Source: Planctomycetota bacterium
GTDB lineage: Bacteria; Planctomycetota; UBA1135
DNA length: 7,142 bases
NCBI GenBank assembly: GCA_027021325.1
Contig: JALUUN010000372.1
Span: 1-7,142 of the forward strand
Reading direction: 5' to 3'
Shown in pieces: positions 1 to 6,787 of this stretch. The position numbers were made by a program, and so were the translations under genes. Position 1 is the first letter of the stretch. Each line of letters begins with the position of its first letter. Under the pieces are notes generated by a model. That model was not told the DNA's origin and ran no database searches. It saw only the letters and a list, made by a program, of their open reading frames with translations.

Positions 1-147
1 GCACCCCTGGAGTCCCTGCGTTTCTGGAACTACGGGGAGGGGCGGGTTCCGGGTAGAATCCGGGACCCCCTCGCGAATCTGAACAGCCCGCGAGACTGGC
101 GGTCGTGGACAGGCCAGGGCCTGCCCGACCCCAGCACCCCGACGTGA
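1..147 (+). CDS. Possible 3' end of an unrecognised upstream gene (partial)
   Basis: Reading frame 1 is open from the window edge to a TGA at 145-147, giving 48 residues. They begin APLESLRFWNYGEGRVPGRI and end GLPDPSTPT. By eye, about 40 of 48 codons end in G or C, which matches the real genes here, while the competing frame that stops at 54-56 has poor third-position bias. The TGA overlaps a GTG at 144-146 that is in frame with the prenyl synthase, forming a GTGA overlap of the kind seen in coupled operon genes. I do not recognise the peptide family. Against this call, the stretch also holds a TAGAAT promoter-like box and a strong hairpin, which would suit an intergenic region. More sequence to the left is needed to choose between these. 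Confidence 0.33.
   Translation, partial: APLESLRFWNYGEGRVPGRIRDPLANLNSPRDWRSWTGQGLPDPSTPT
44..68 (+). other. Hairpin with TAGAAT in the loop
   Basis: The arms GGGTTCCGG (44-52) and CCGGGACCC (60-68) pair over 9 bp with a single G-U wobble (48/64), around a 7-base loop, gtagaat. No T-tract follows, so it is not a canonical Rho-independent terminator. It could be a terminator remnant for an upstream gene, an RNA structure near the start of the prenyl synthase mRNA, or a chance GC-rich palindrome. Confidence 0.45.
54..59 (+). promoter_or_regulatory. Candidate -10 box (TAGAAT) upstream of the prenyl synthase operon
   Basis: TAGAAT differs from the sigma-70 consensus TATAAT at one position and stands out in GC-rich surroundings. 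Its first three bases are also the nearest in-frame stop upstream of the prenyl synthase. No good -35 box is seen 16-18 bp upstream. The same hexamer, or CAGAAT, precedes three other gene starts in the window, which raises its credibility. It lies 45 bases before the GTG at 105, further than at the other genes, and the possible upstream gene tail (1-147) would place it inside coding sequence. Confidence 0.4.
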
Positions 148-1151
148 GCGGCCCTCCCGCCCCGCAGAGCGCTCCGGCCCGGCGCCTGACCGAGCTCCTG
201 GCTCCCGTGGCCGGGGATCTGGCCACGGTCGAGGGCTGGTTGCAGAGCCAGTTCGAGCCTTCCGACGAGGCTCTGCAGCCGCTCCTGGCCCACCTGGGCC
301 GCTTTCGGGGCAAACGGCTGCGGGCGGCTCAGGTCCTCCTCGTGGGCCGCGCCTGTGGCGGCCTGCGGCCGGTGCACGTGGCCGTGGCCGGGATCATCGA
401 GATGATCCACGCCGCGACCCTGGTGCACGACGATCTCCTGGACGGGGCCCGCCAGCGGCGCGGCCAGCCCTGTCTGCACGAGCGCTGGGGCGCCCACGCG
501 GCCGTCCTCCTGGGCGATTGGGTCTACGCCCGGGCCTTCCTGCGCTCGACCGGCCTCGAGGATGGCCTCTGCAGCCGGGTCCTGGCCGAGGCCACCGGCC
601 GGGTCTGCCGCGGCGAGATCCTGCAGAATCTGAGCCGCGGCCGTTTCGATCTGACCGAAGAGGAGTACATGGAGCAGATCGACGGCAAGACCGGCGCCCT
701 CTATGAGGCCGGCGGCCGGCTGGCGGCCGCCTACGCCGGTGCGCCGGAGGAAGTCGCCGCCGCCGCCGCCGCCCACGGCCGTGACGCCGGCCGCGCCTTC
801 CAGATGATGGACGACCTCCTCGACCTGACCGGGGATCCCGAGCGCGTGCGCAAGTCCCTCGGGACGGACTGGGCCGGCGGCAAGATGACCCTGCCCCTGA
901 TCCGGCTCCGCGAGCGCCTCGCTCCCGGCCTGCGCCGGCGCCTGGAGACCGCCTTCCAGGCCGGCGGCGATCCCGGCATCCTGCGCCGGGAGCCCTTCCG
1001 CGGGCCCTTCGAGGAGGCGGTGGAGGAGTGCCGGAGCGAGATCCGCGCCCTCCTGGTCCGAGCCGCCTCTTCCCTCGAAACCCTGCCCGCGGGCCCCGAC
1101 CGCGATGCCCTTGCCCGACTCACGGAGTTCCTCGGTGTCCGACCCTTCTGA
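105..1151 (+). CDS. All-trans polyprenyl diphosphate synthase (long-chain, IspB/HepT type)
   Basis: This cytosolic enzyme condenses isopentenyl diphosphate units onto an allylic primer to make a long all-trans prenyl chain, most likely the side chain of menaquinone or ubiquinone. The 348-residue product has the full polyprenyl synthetase motif set: GKRLR (69-73), the first Asp-rich motif HDDLLD (108-113) followed by RRG (118-120), GD (137-138), GKTG (194-197), the second Asp-rich motif DDLLD (236-240), and GTD with a downstream Lys (253-260). The residue five before the first Asp is Ala, as in E. coli IspB (ATLLHDD). In this family a small residue there favours long products over farnesyl or geranylgeranyl chains. 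Chain length cannot be read from the sequence. The start is uncertain: GTG 105 gives a Pro-rich leader, and GTG 144 (residue 14) overlaps a possible upstream stop. Neither has a clear Shine-Dalgarno. It is first in a likely operon with resB and ccsA. Confidence 0.93.
   Translation: MDRPGPARPQHPDVSGPPAPQSAPARRLTELLAPVAGDLATVEGWLQSQFEPSDEALQPLLAHLGRFRGKRLRAAQVLLVGRACGGLRPVHVAVAGIIEMIHAATLVHDDLLDGARQRRGQPCLHERWGAHAAVLLGDWVYARAFLRSTGLEDGLCSRVLAEATGRVCRGEILQNLSRGRFDLTEEEYMEQIDGKTGALYEAGGRLAAAYAGAPEEVAAAAAAHGRDAGRAFQMMDDLLDLTGDPERVRKSLGTDWAGGKMTLPLIRLRERLAPGLRRRLETAFQAGGDPGILRREPFRGPFEEAVEECRSEIRALLVRAASSLETLPAGPDRDALARLTEFLGVRPF
756..773 (+). repeat. Short (GCC)6 triplet run
   Basis: Six uninterrupted GCC codons encode Ala 218-223 of the prenyl synthase, in the segment between the GKTG motif and the second Asp-rich motif. 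The run is in frame, so gain or loss of units would change only the number of alanines. It probably reflects GC-biased codon choice in an Ala-rich helix or loop rather than a functional repeat. Confidence 0.5.
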
Positions 1152-1164
1152 TTCCCCCGCTCCG

Positions 1165-3771
1165 ATGGCGGCCCCCCGCAGGCGCCGCCGCAGGTACGAC
1201 TGGGGCTTCCGCAGTGCGGCCCTGGCGATCCTCGGCCTCGCCCTGTGGACCGAACTGGTCTTCTTCCTGGCCACGGGCGCGCGCCGGAGCCTGGGCGGCG
1301 AGAAGTGGGGCTACGCCCTCGGCTTCTTCTTCGCCGTCCTGCCGCTGCTCGCGGTCCTGGTCTACCGTTTCGGCCTGATCTTCGACTTCTTCCGCTCGGT
1401 GAAGGTCGGTGTCGTCAACCTGATCTTCATCGGCCTGGGCGCGATCCTCGGGGTCCTGTTCCACCAGGAGGACCCGAACCGCCCGATCCCCGAGGGCGCC
1501 ATCGAGTCCCTGGTGGAGTGGCAGGAGAGCGGCAGCAGCCAGCCCTGGACCCGGGAACAGCGCATGGCCTGGGCCAACTACCTGGACTTCCGCACGGCCC
1601 AGGCCTTCTTCGGCTACCACTTCCTCCGTTCCCTGCCCTGGATCCCGGATGCCCTGGGCGTACCCAACCGCCTGGCCGCCGCCCGCGAGTCCATCGAGGA
1701 GAAGATGGTCACCCTGCGCCAGCGGCTCCCGGAGCTGGAGGCGCGCTTCGGCGAGGAGTTCCGGGTCGCCCTGGAGACCGGCTCCGAGCGCGGCCTGGAG
1801 ACGCGCGAGGAGAATGCCGACGTCGCCGAGCTCGAGACCCTCTGGAACGACTTCTGGTGGAGTCTCTATGTCTGGGCCGACCGTCTGGACCTGATCCGGG
1901 TGTACAAGTCGGACTGGTTCGCCGTTCTCTGGGCGATCCTCTTCTTCGGGGTCCTCTCGAACACCTTCCGCGGTGGATGGCGGCGTCTGCTGCGGCCCTC
2001 GAAGTGGGGCTTCGCCATCGTCCACGGGGGCGTCCTTCTGGTCCTCCTCGGCGCCTGGCACGGGCGGCTCGTCGAGGCGCGGGGTATCGTGCAGATGCAT
2101 ATCGGGGAGATGAAGTCGGAGTTCCTGCGCTACGACCTCCAGACCCAGCGCTTCCAGCCTCTCGGCCTCTTCGGCGTCCCCACGGGCAGGCCCTTCCATG
2201 TCAAGCTCGACGCCTTCCGCGCCGACCACCACGACGTTCTCGACGTCACCTACCTGACCGTGGACGAGAACGGGCGCTTCGCCCCTGAGTTTGCCCTGGA
2301 CCGCCCGCACCGCAGCCGGGTCTATGAGGGCCAGGTGCTGCACTTCGACTGGGGACCCTTCCAGCGGCCGGCTGAGTGGGCCGGCCTGACCGAGGAGCGG
2401 ATCCTCGAGGAGTACCTGCGTCCGGCCGGGATCGAGGAGGTACCGGAGGAAGGAGACATCGTGCCCCACCTGACCGTGCGCGTCCTGGAGTACATCCCCC
2501 AGGCCCGCCTGGAGGAGTACGTGCGCCCGGCCAGCGCCGAGGAGGCCGGTGCCCAGGTCGGCTTGATCCAGTTCGGTTTCTACGACGGAGACGGCCAGGA
2601 GCCCGAGGAAAGCGCCATCCGCTTCGGCGTGGACATGGAGCGCGAGGCCTTCGACGATCCGGTCTTCCACGCCCATTCCGGCACCCGGATCCAGCATCTG
2701 GTCTCCCCGGACGAGGACTTCGCACGCAAGCGCCTGGAGCGGCCGGTGCAGGAGACCTACGGCACTCTCTTTGTCGCCACCCCGGCCCGGCCCCGGGGCC
2801 AGCCTTTCGAGGTCCTTCCCGGTGAAGTCTACCGGGTGGCCGAGGAGGACCGGGAGTTCGAGATTCGCGTGCTCCGGGTGACGCCGACCCTGATCCTGCA
2901 GCGGAGCCCGGGAGGAGACCTGGAGGGCGTGCCTGCGGAGGGGCCGGTGGAGACCACGCCGGCCGTGAACCCGGCGGTCGAGGTCGAGGTCCGGGATCTG
3001 GCGACCGGCGAGATGGAGCGCCGCTGGGTCCTCCAGAACGAGTTCCAGCCCCCGGACACCCGCTTCCCGGAGCTGGAGATCGGCTTCCGCTGGGACGAGT
3101 GGCGGGCTCCCTGCCGCCTGCGCCTGACCACCTTCATGCTGAACGACGGCACGGTGCTTCTCGGCCGCAACGGCGAACCGGACTCCCTGCGCACCCTGCG
3201 GCCGGAGGAGCGCTACCCCCTGGACGCGAACCATTCCCTCGCGGTCCTGTCGGCCGCCTTCCGCGGCAAGGTCGAGCAGCGCGCCGAGCCTGTGGAGGAA
3301 GCGGACTTCTTCCACTCGGCGCCGGCCGCCGTGCGCGTCGAAGTGCGCTCGCCGACGCGCCGCCAGGTGACCCTTCTCAGCGCCGAGCGCCGCGACCTGG
3401 GCGACACCCTCTTCGCCTACACCGGCCCCGAGCAGGAGCGCCGCATCGTCTGGCTCTCCTTCCACGAGGACATGGAAGACATGCCGCTGGAATGGCGGAG
3501 CCGGCTGAGCTTCTACGAGATCCCCGAGGGAGGTGCCCATCCCGTGCCCGTGGACACCGGCGAGATCCGGGTCAACGACTACTACACCTTCAAGGGCTTC
3601 CGCTTCTTCCAGACCGACGCCCGGCCCCAGGATCCGACCTACTCAGGGGTCGGCGTGGTCTACGACCCCGGGATCCCCATGGTCCTGGCCGGGCTCTACA
3701 TGGTCCTCGGAGGCTCCTTCCTCGTGTTCATCTTCTTCCCCTTGATCCTGCGCCGCCGGAGACAGGCCTGA
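1165..3771 (+). CDS. resB: Cytochrome c biogenesis protein ResB (Ccs1/CcsB), enlarged form
   Basis: ResB is the partner of CcsA in System II cytochrome c maturation. The pair moves heme across the inner membrane and ligates it to the CXXCH motifs of apocytochromes. From ATG 1165 the product has 868 residues, against roughly 450-650 for common ResB proteins. The N-terminus is Arg-rich (5-10), followed by membrane segments at about 15-37 and 49-72. The typical first ResB helix is at 80-99 (SVKVGVVNLIFIGLGAILG). A loop of about 145 residues with a charged, probably coiled-coil stretch (173-203) precedes helices at about 250-268 and 282-300. His287 in the latter (IVHGGVLLVLLGA) matches the heme-ligand His expected in the ResB part of the complex. 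About 535 extracytoplasmic residues follow, then YDPG and a final helix (837-862) ending in RRRR. An in-frame ATG at 1105 (20 more residues, 47-bp overlap with the gene before) is possible; I prefer 1165 because the Arg-rich end then immediately precedes the first helix. Neither start has a clear Shine-Dalgarno. Confidence 0.9.
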   Translation: MAAPRRRRRRYDWGFRSAALAILGLALWTELVFFLATGARRSLGGEKWGYALGFFFAVLPLLAVLVYRFGLIFDFFRSVKVGVVNLIFIGLGAILGVLFHQEDPNRPIPEGAIESLVEWQESGSSQPWTREQRMAWANYLDFRTAQAFFGYHFLRSLPWIPDALGVPNRLAAARESIEEKMVTLRQRLPELEARFGEEFRVALETGSERGLETREENADVAELETLWNDFWWSLYVWADRLDLIRVYKSDWFAVLWAILFFGVLSNTFRGGWRRLLRPSKWGFAIVHGGVLLVLLGAWHGRLVEARGIVQMHIGEMKSEFLRYDLQTQRFQPLGLFGVPTGRPFHVKLDAFRADHHDVLDVTYLTVDENGRFAPEFALDRPHRSRVYEGQVLHFDWGPFQRPAEWAGLTEERILEEYLRPAGIEEVPEEGDIVPHLTVRVLEYIPQARLEEYVRPASAEEAGAQVGLIQFGFYDGDGQEPEESAIRFGVDMEREAFDDPVFHAHSGTRIQHLVSPDEDFARKRLERPVQETYGTLFVATPARPRGQPFEVLPGEVYRVAEEDREFEIRVLRVTPTLILQRSPGGDLEGVPAEGPVETTPAVNPAVEVEVRDLATGEMERRWVLQNEFQPPDTRFPELEIGFRWDEWRAPCRLRLTTFMLNDGTVLLGRNGEPDSLRTLRPEERYPLDANHSLAVLSAAFRGKVEQRAEPVEEADFFHSAPAAVRVEVRSPTRRQVTLLSAERRDLGDTLFAYTGPEQERRIVWLSFHEDMEDMPLEWRSRLSFYEIPEGGAHPVPVDTGEIRVNDYYTFKGFRFFQTDARPQDPTYSGVGVVYDPGIPMVLAGLYMVLGGSFLVFIFFPLILRRRRQA
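3758..3762 (+). promoter_or_regulatory. Ribosome binding site of ccsA
   Basis: GGAGA lies inside the last codons of resB, 8 bases before the ATG at 3771. It supports that start over the long open frame that continues upstream in the same phase. It also suits direct re-use of ribosomes finishing resB. Confidence 0.7.
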
Positions 3772-4949
3772 TGGAGACCTTCAGCTTCCGCTCCCTGCTG
3801 TACCTGACCTACGACCTCTCGCTGGTCGGGACTGTCCTCTCCCTTGCCGGCGCCCTCTACTACCTGCTCTGGCGCCCGATGCGCCAGCGGGTGAGGACGC
3901 CCGCGCTGGCCGTAGCCGGCGCCGACGGCGGCATGGAAGCCGTCTCCGTCGCCAGCCTCGCCCTGGAGCGCTGGGAGCGACGGGCCATGCCGACTTTCCT
4001 GCTGCTTTGTTTCGGCTCGAACCTGGCGGCCATGTTCAGCCGCACGCTGGAGGTACGGCACTGGCCCGCCCAGACCATGTACGAGGTCATTCCCCTGGGG
4101 ACGACGGCCGGCTTCCTCTCCGGGCTCATCCTCTACTATGTCCTGGACTTCCAGCGGGTCGGGGGTATCGCCCGCGGCTTCGTCCACCTCTTCAACCTGC
4201 TGGTCTTCGGCCTTTGCGCCGGCTTCCTGCACCATACCCTGGGCCTGGATCCGACCGGCCGGGCCTTGCCGCCGGCACTCCAGTCCTACTGGTTCCCGCC
4301 GCATATCAGCGCCTACATGATGGGGTACTTCACCTTCTTCATCGCTGCGGCGGCGAGCTGGCTGTACTTCTGCTGCCGGGTCTGGCGCAGTGTCCTGGAG
4401 CCCGGTGCGGCGCCCCTGGACCGGCGTACGGTGGCCCTCACCGCCCTCGCCCTGGCGGTCTGCATCCCCTTCGGGCGCTATGCGGTCCTTCTCGGCCCGG
4501 GCCTCTTCCTGCTCTCCGGGCTGATCTGCTGGATCTCGGTCCGCCGCGGCGGTGGCATGGCCTGGTTCGATCCCTTCCAGGAGGGCGCTGACAACTTCAC
4601 CTGGAAGATCTTCGTCGTCGGCTTCCCCTTCCTGACCGCCGGCCTCATCCAGGGCGCTCTCTGGGCCCAGGAGGCCTGGGCGATCTACTGGGGCTGGGAC
4701 TCGAAGGAGGTCTCGGCCCTGATCTCCTGGCTCTTCTACGTCGTGTACCTGCACTTGCGCTACGTCGCCGGCTGGCGCGGGGAGAAGGGCATGTGGATCC
4801 TGCTCTTCGGCGGCCTCTCCGTGTACATCACCTTCCAGCTCTTCGGCTTCCTGCCAGCCAGCCAGTCCAGTCTGCACCGCTACACGGACATGGATGTCGT
4901 GCCTGCCGAGGGCATGATGGGGGCCCCCGAAGCGGCTGTGGCGGAGTAG
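3771..4949 (+). CDS. ccsA: Cytochrome c biogenesis protein CcsA (heme-handling, WWD domain)
   Basis: CcsA is the polytopic inner-membrane half of the System II cytochrome c synthase and presents heme on the outer face of the membrane. The 392-residue product has the expected landmarks: a Trp-rich WWD segment (298-320, WAQEAW..YWGWDSKEVSALISW), a preceding external His178 (QSYWFPPHISAYMMGY), His328 in the membrane motif YLHLR, and a C-terminal external His369 (LHRY). These correspond to P-His1, TM-His2 and P-His2 of characterised CcsBA proteins. The missing membrane His is supplied by ResB His287. Several hydrophobic helices span the chain. The TGATG junction (resB stop 3769-3771, ATG 3771-3773) and a Shine-Dalgarno 8 bases upstream support translational coupling with resB, which suits a stoichiometric complex. 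The frame is open far upstream inside resB, but that part is a shadow. No thiol-disulfide partner (ResA/CcsX or CcdA) is present in the window. Confidence 0.95.
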   Translation: METFSFRSLLYLTYDLSLVGTVLSLAGALYYLLWRPMRQRVRTPALAVAGADGGMEAVSVASLALERWERRAMPTFLLLCFGSNLAAMFSRTLEVRHWPAQTMYEVIPLGTTAGFLSGLILYYVLDFQRVGGIARGFVHLFNLLVFGLCAGFLHHTLGLDPTGRALPPALQSYWFPPHISAYMMGYFTFFIAAAASWLYFCCRVWRSVLEPGAAPLDRRTVALTALALAVCIPFGRYAVLLGPGLFLLSGLICWISVRRGGGMAWFDPFQEGADNFTWKIFVVGFPFLTAGLIQGALWAQEAWAIYWGWDSKEVSALISWLFYVVYLHLRYVAGWRGEKGMWILLFGGLSVYITFQLFGFLPASQSSLHRYTDMDVVPAEGMMGAPEAAVAE

Positions 4950-4970
4950 GCCCGCTGGCACTGCGCGGGC
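4950..4970. terminator. Putative bidirectional hairpin between convergent ccsA and folD
   Basis: GCCCGC (4950-4955) and GCGGGC (4965-4970) form a perfect 6-bp stem with a 9-base loop in the 25-bp gap between the ccsA stop (4949) and the folD stop (4975). Being symmetric and between two converging genes, it is positioned to end transcription from either side. There is no T-tract on either strand, so it is not a canonical intrinsic terminator. Confidence 0.42.
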
Positions 4971-4974
4971 ACGC

Positions 4975-5862
4975 TCAGCCCGCCTCCCCGGCGGCGCCCC
5001 AGGCGGCCTCCAGGGTGTTCTGGAGCAGCATGGCGATGGTCATGGGGCCGACGCCCCCGGGAACCGGTGTGATCCAGGAGGCCCGTTCGCGGGCGGCCTC
5101 GAAGTCCACGTCGCCGGTGAGACGGCCGTCCCCGGTGCGGTTGATGCCGACGTCCACGACCACTGCGCCGGGCCGGATCCACTCGCCCCGGATCAGCTGC
5201 GGCACACCGACGGCGGCGACCACCACGTCGGCGGCGCCGACCTCGGCGGCGAGGTCGCGGGTGCGGCTGTGGCAGAGCACCACGGTTGCGTGCCGCTCCA
5301 GAAGCATCAGCGCGACCGGCTTGCCGACGATGTTCGAGCGTCCCACGACCACGGCGCGGGCGCCACGCAGCTCGATCCCGGTCTCGTCCAGGAGGCGCAG
5401 GATGCCGCGCGGCGTGCAGGGGCGGAGGGCCGGGCGGCCCTGGAGGAGACAGCCCTGGTTCCGGGGGTGGAAGCCGTCCACGTCCTTGGCCGGATCCACG
5501 GCCTCGAGGATGGCAGCCTCATCGAGGCCGGCGGGCAAGGGCAGCTGCACCAGGATGCCGTGGACCGCGGGGTCGGCGTTCAGGGCGGCGATCTCGTCCA
5601 GGAGGGCCTCGCTGGAGGTCGAGGCGGGAAGCTGCCGGTGCAGGTTGGCGAGCCCGACCTGCTCGCAGGCCCGCCGTTTGTTGCGCACGTAGACCGCGCT
5701 CGCCGGGTCGTCGCCGACCAGGACGGTGGCCAGGCCGGGGCGGGAGCGGCCGGCCTCCAGGCCGCGGCGCACACGCTCCTGGAGTTCCTCGCGGATCCGG
5801 GCCGCCAGGGCCTTGCCGTCCAGGAGGCGGCCGCTGACGGGAGGGGGGGAGGCGTCGTCCAT
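4975..5862 (-). CDS. folD: Bifunctional methylenetetrahydrofolate dehydrogenase / methenyltetrahydrofolate cyclohydrolase FolD
   Basis: FolD oxidises 5,10-methylene-THF to 5,10-methenyl-THF with NADP+ and hydrolyses this to 10-formyl-THF, feeding purine and formyl-Met synthesis in the cytosol. The 295-residue product is of normal length and all family signatures are present: Tyr58 and catalytic Lys62 in YVRNKRRACEQVG, VQLPLP (105-110), KDVDGF (126-131), PCTPRG (148-153), the nucleotide-binding GRSNIVGKP (174-182), CHSRT (197-201), DVGIN (237-241), GDVDF (250-254) and TPVPGGVGPMT (265-275). The ATG at 5862-5860 is chosen because the family's N-terminal region begins just after it and a CAGAAT box ends 6 bases upstream. 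The frame stays open further upstream but adds only low-complexity residues overlapping the divergent promoter and gene. It is monocistronic here, convergent with ccsA and divergent from the rhomboid gene. Confidence 0.97.
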   Translation of the reverse strand: MDDASPPPVSGRLLDGKALAARIREELQERVRRGLEAGRSRPGLATVLVGDDPASAVYVRNKRRACEQVGLANLHRQLPASTSSEALLDEIAALNADPAVHGILVQLPLPAGLDEAAILEAVDPAKDVDGFHPRNQGCLLQGRPALRPCTPRGILRLLDETGIELRGARAVVVGRSNIVGKPVALMLLERHATVVLCHSRTRDLAAEVGAADVVVAAVGVPQLIRGEWIRPGAVVVDVGINRTGDGRLTGDVDFEAARERASWITPVPGGVGPMTIAMLLQNTLEAAWGAAGEAG

Positions 5863-5868
5863 GGCGGC

Positions 5869-5874
5869 ATTCTG
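5869..5874 (-). promoter_or_regulatory. Candidate -10 box of folD (CAGAAT), leaderless spacing
   Basis: On the minus strand CAGAAT is followed by GCCGCC and then the folD ATG, so the box ends 6 bases before the start codon. Transcription would be expected to begin at or within a base or two of the A of ATG, giving a leaderless mRNA. There is no Shine-Dalgarno between the box and the ATG, and no recognisable -35 hexamer at 16-18 bp. Confidence 0.5.
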
Positions 5875-5919
5875 GCGCGGCGGACGGCCGGCGGGGATGA
5901 AGCCGGGGTGCGGCGCGGG

Positions 5920-5925
5920 CAGAAT
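5920..5925 (+). promoter_or_regulatory. Candidate -10 box of the rhomboid gene (CAGAAT)
   Basis: CAGAAT lies 16 bases before the preferred GTG start at 5942. A transcript starting about 6-7 bases after it would carry a very short leader made almost entirely of the GGAGGAG ribosome binding site. It sits in the same 79-bp divergent region as the folD box, 45 bp away on the opposite strand. No convincing -35 hexamer is visible. Confidence 0.42.
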
Positions 5926-5932
5926 GGGGGCC

Positions 5933-5939
5933 GGAGGAG
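5933..5939 (+). promoter_or_regulatory. Ribosome binding site of the rhomboid gene
   Basis: GGAGGAG is the clearest Shine-Dalgarno sequence in the window. Its GGAGG core ends 4 bases before GTG 5942, slightly closer than ideal. It decides the start in favour of GTG 5942 over in-frame ATGs at 5861, 5897 and 5924, two of which would also lengthen the overlap with the folD promoter region. Confidence 0.65.
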
Positions 5940-5941
5940 AC

Positions 5942-6787
5942 GTGCCGAGCCTGCCGCCCTGGACCCGCCGGATCCTGATCGCCTGGTTCGCGATCTGGTT
6001 CCTGAACTTCCTGATCACGCCCCTGGGCGGCCGCGGGGTCCTGAACGAGGCCTTCGCCCTGGACTTGCCGACCCTTCTGGGGGGGGCGGAGGGTCTCCTG
6101 GACTGGCTCGGGAGCCTGATCGGGGCGCTCGGGGCCTATACGCTCCTCCACGACCAGGGCGGCCTGCTCCACGTCGCCTTCAACGCCCTCCTCTTCTATC
6201 ACTTCGCGCCCTCGGTGGAGCAGCTGTTCCCGGGCCGGCGCTTCCTGCGCTATCTCTGGATCGCCGCTCTGGCCGGGACCGCTGCCGAGTTCCTGCTCTG
6301 GCTCTTCGGCGCACGCTGGGCGGCCATCGGCGGTTCGGGCCTGGTCGCCGCGGTCATTGCCACCAACGCCGCCATCTATCCCCGAGCCGTGGTCTCCCTC
6401 ATCTTCCTGAGGGTGACGATGTTCCAGTTCTTCCTCATCCTCCTGGCCCTGGATCTGCTGCGCTTCCTGGTCATGCTCAAGGGCGGCAGCACCGAGGTCG
6501 CTTTCGACGTCCACCTGGGAGGGGCCGCCGCCGGCTGGCTCATGGGCGACGGCTTCGGGCGCCGGGGCATCCGCATGCCCTGGGAGAGTCTGCTGGCGGG
6601 CTGGCGGGCTCGTCGCGCGGAGCACCGCCGGGGGCAGGAGATGGAGGAGGAGAAGGAACTCGACCGGATCCTCGCCAAGATCGGCCGCCAGGGCCTGCCC
6701 AGCCTGACCCGGGCCGAGAAGCGCTTCCTGGAGCGGCGTGCGGCGCGCCGGGAGCGGCGCGGAGACCGCTCCGACTCCGAGCGCTAG
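5942..6787 (+). CDS. Rhomboid family intramembrane serine protease with C-terminal DUF6576-like tail
   Basis: Rhomboid proteases cut transmembrane helices of substrate proteins within the bilayer using a Ser-His dyad. The 281-residue product has a first helix at about 10-27, the HVAFN motif (His77, Asn81; oxyanion-hole region), a Glu-containing VEQLFPGRRFLRY segment, the catalytic GGSG with Ser132, and the last-helix His191 in VHLGGAAAGWLMG. Both catalytic residues are therefore present and it is probably active. The cytosolic tail is highly charged, and residues 240-267 (LDRILAKIGRQG..SLTRAEKRFLERR) resemble the short DUF6576 module often found at the C-terminus of bacterial rhomboids. The substrate is unknown. 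The start is GTG 5942, set by the ribosome binding site just upstream. It is divergent from folD. The next gene begins 11 bases after the stop and could be cotranscribed. Confidence 0.88.
   Translation: MPSLPPWTRRILIAWFAIWFLNFLITPLGGRGVLNEAFALDLPTLLGGAEGLLDWLGSLIGALGAYTLLHDQGGLLHVAFNALLFYHFAPSVEQLFPGRRFLRYLWIAALAGTAAEFLLWLFGARWAAIGGSGLVAAVIATNAAIYPRAVVSLIFLRVTMFQFFLILLALDLLRFLVMLKGGSTEVAFDVHLGGAAAGWLMGDGFGRRGIRMPWESLLAGWRARRAEHRRGQEMEEEKELDRILAKIGRQGLPSLTRAEKRFLERRAARRERRGDRSDSER

Noticed and set aside
624..629. CAGAAT inside the prenyl synthase gene as a promoter.
   Set aside because: It is in the middle of coding sequence with no start codon of a supported gene nearby, and is explained by the codons for Leu-Gln-Asn.
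756..773. The (GCC)6 run as a phase-variation repeat.
   Set aside because: The unit is three bases and in frame, so changes in copy number would not switch the gene on or off, and the Ala run fits ordinary GC-rich codon use.
30..1274. A 414-codon minus-strand open frame opposite the prenyl synthase.
   Set aside because: It has the same shadow character: Gly/Ala/Gln-rich with no motifs, and it covers a gene with a complete enzymatic motif set.
1120..3540. An 806-codon open frame on the minus strand, fully antisense to resB.
   Set aside because: It is a by-product of strong G/C third-position bias in resB. The translation is low in complexity and rich in Gly, Ala, Glu and Gln, with no recognisable domain, whereas the plus strand gives clear ResB motifs.
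3099..3770. Upstream extension of the ccsA frame inside resB, suggesting a 616-residue fusion.
   Set aside because: The extra 224 residues are Arg/Pro/Gly-rich out-of-frame resB sequence. The ATG at 3771 has a Shine-Dalgarno and the standard TGATG junction, and CcsA similarity begins only there.
3696..4961. A 421-codon minus-strand open frame opposite ccsA.
   Set aside because: It mirrors the ccsA coding bias, and the translation is a Glu/Gly/Gln-rich mixture without membrane helices or motifs.
5726..5941. N-terminal extension of the rhomboid protein by 72 residues.
   Set aside because: It would overlap the folD coding region by 137 bp and contains Arg/Pro/Ser-rich shadow sequence; GTG 5942 follows the best ribosome binding site in the window.
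5863..6018. N-terminal extension of FolD by 52 residues.
   Set aside because: FolD similarity starts near the ATG at 5862, the size from there is normal, and the extension would run through the divergent promoter region and the start of the rhomboid gene.
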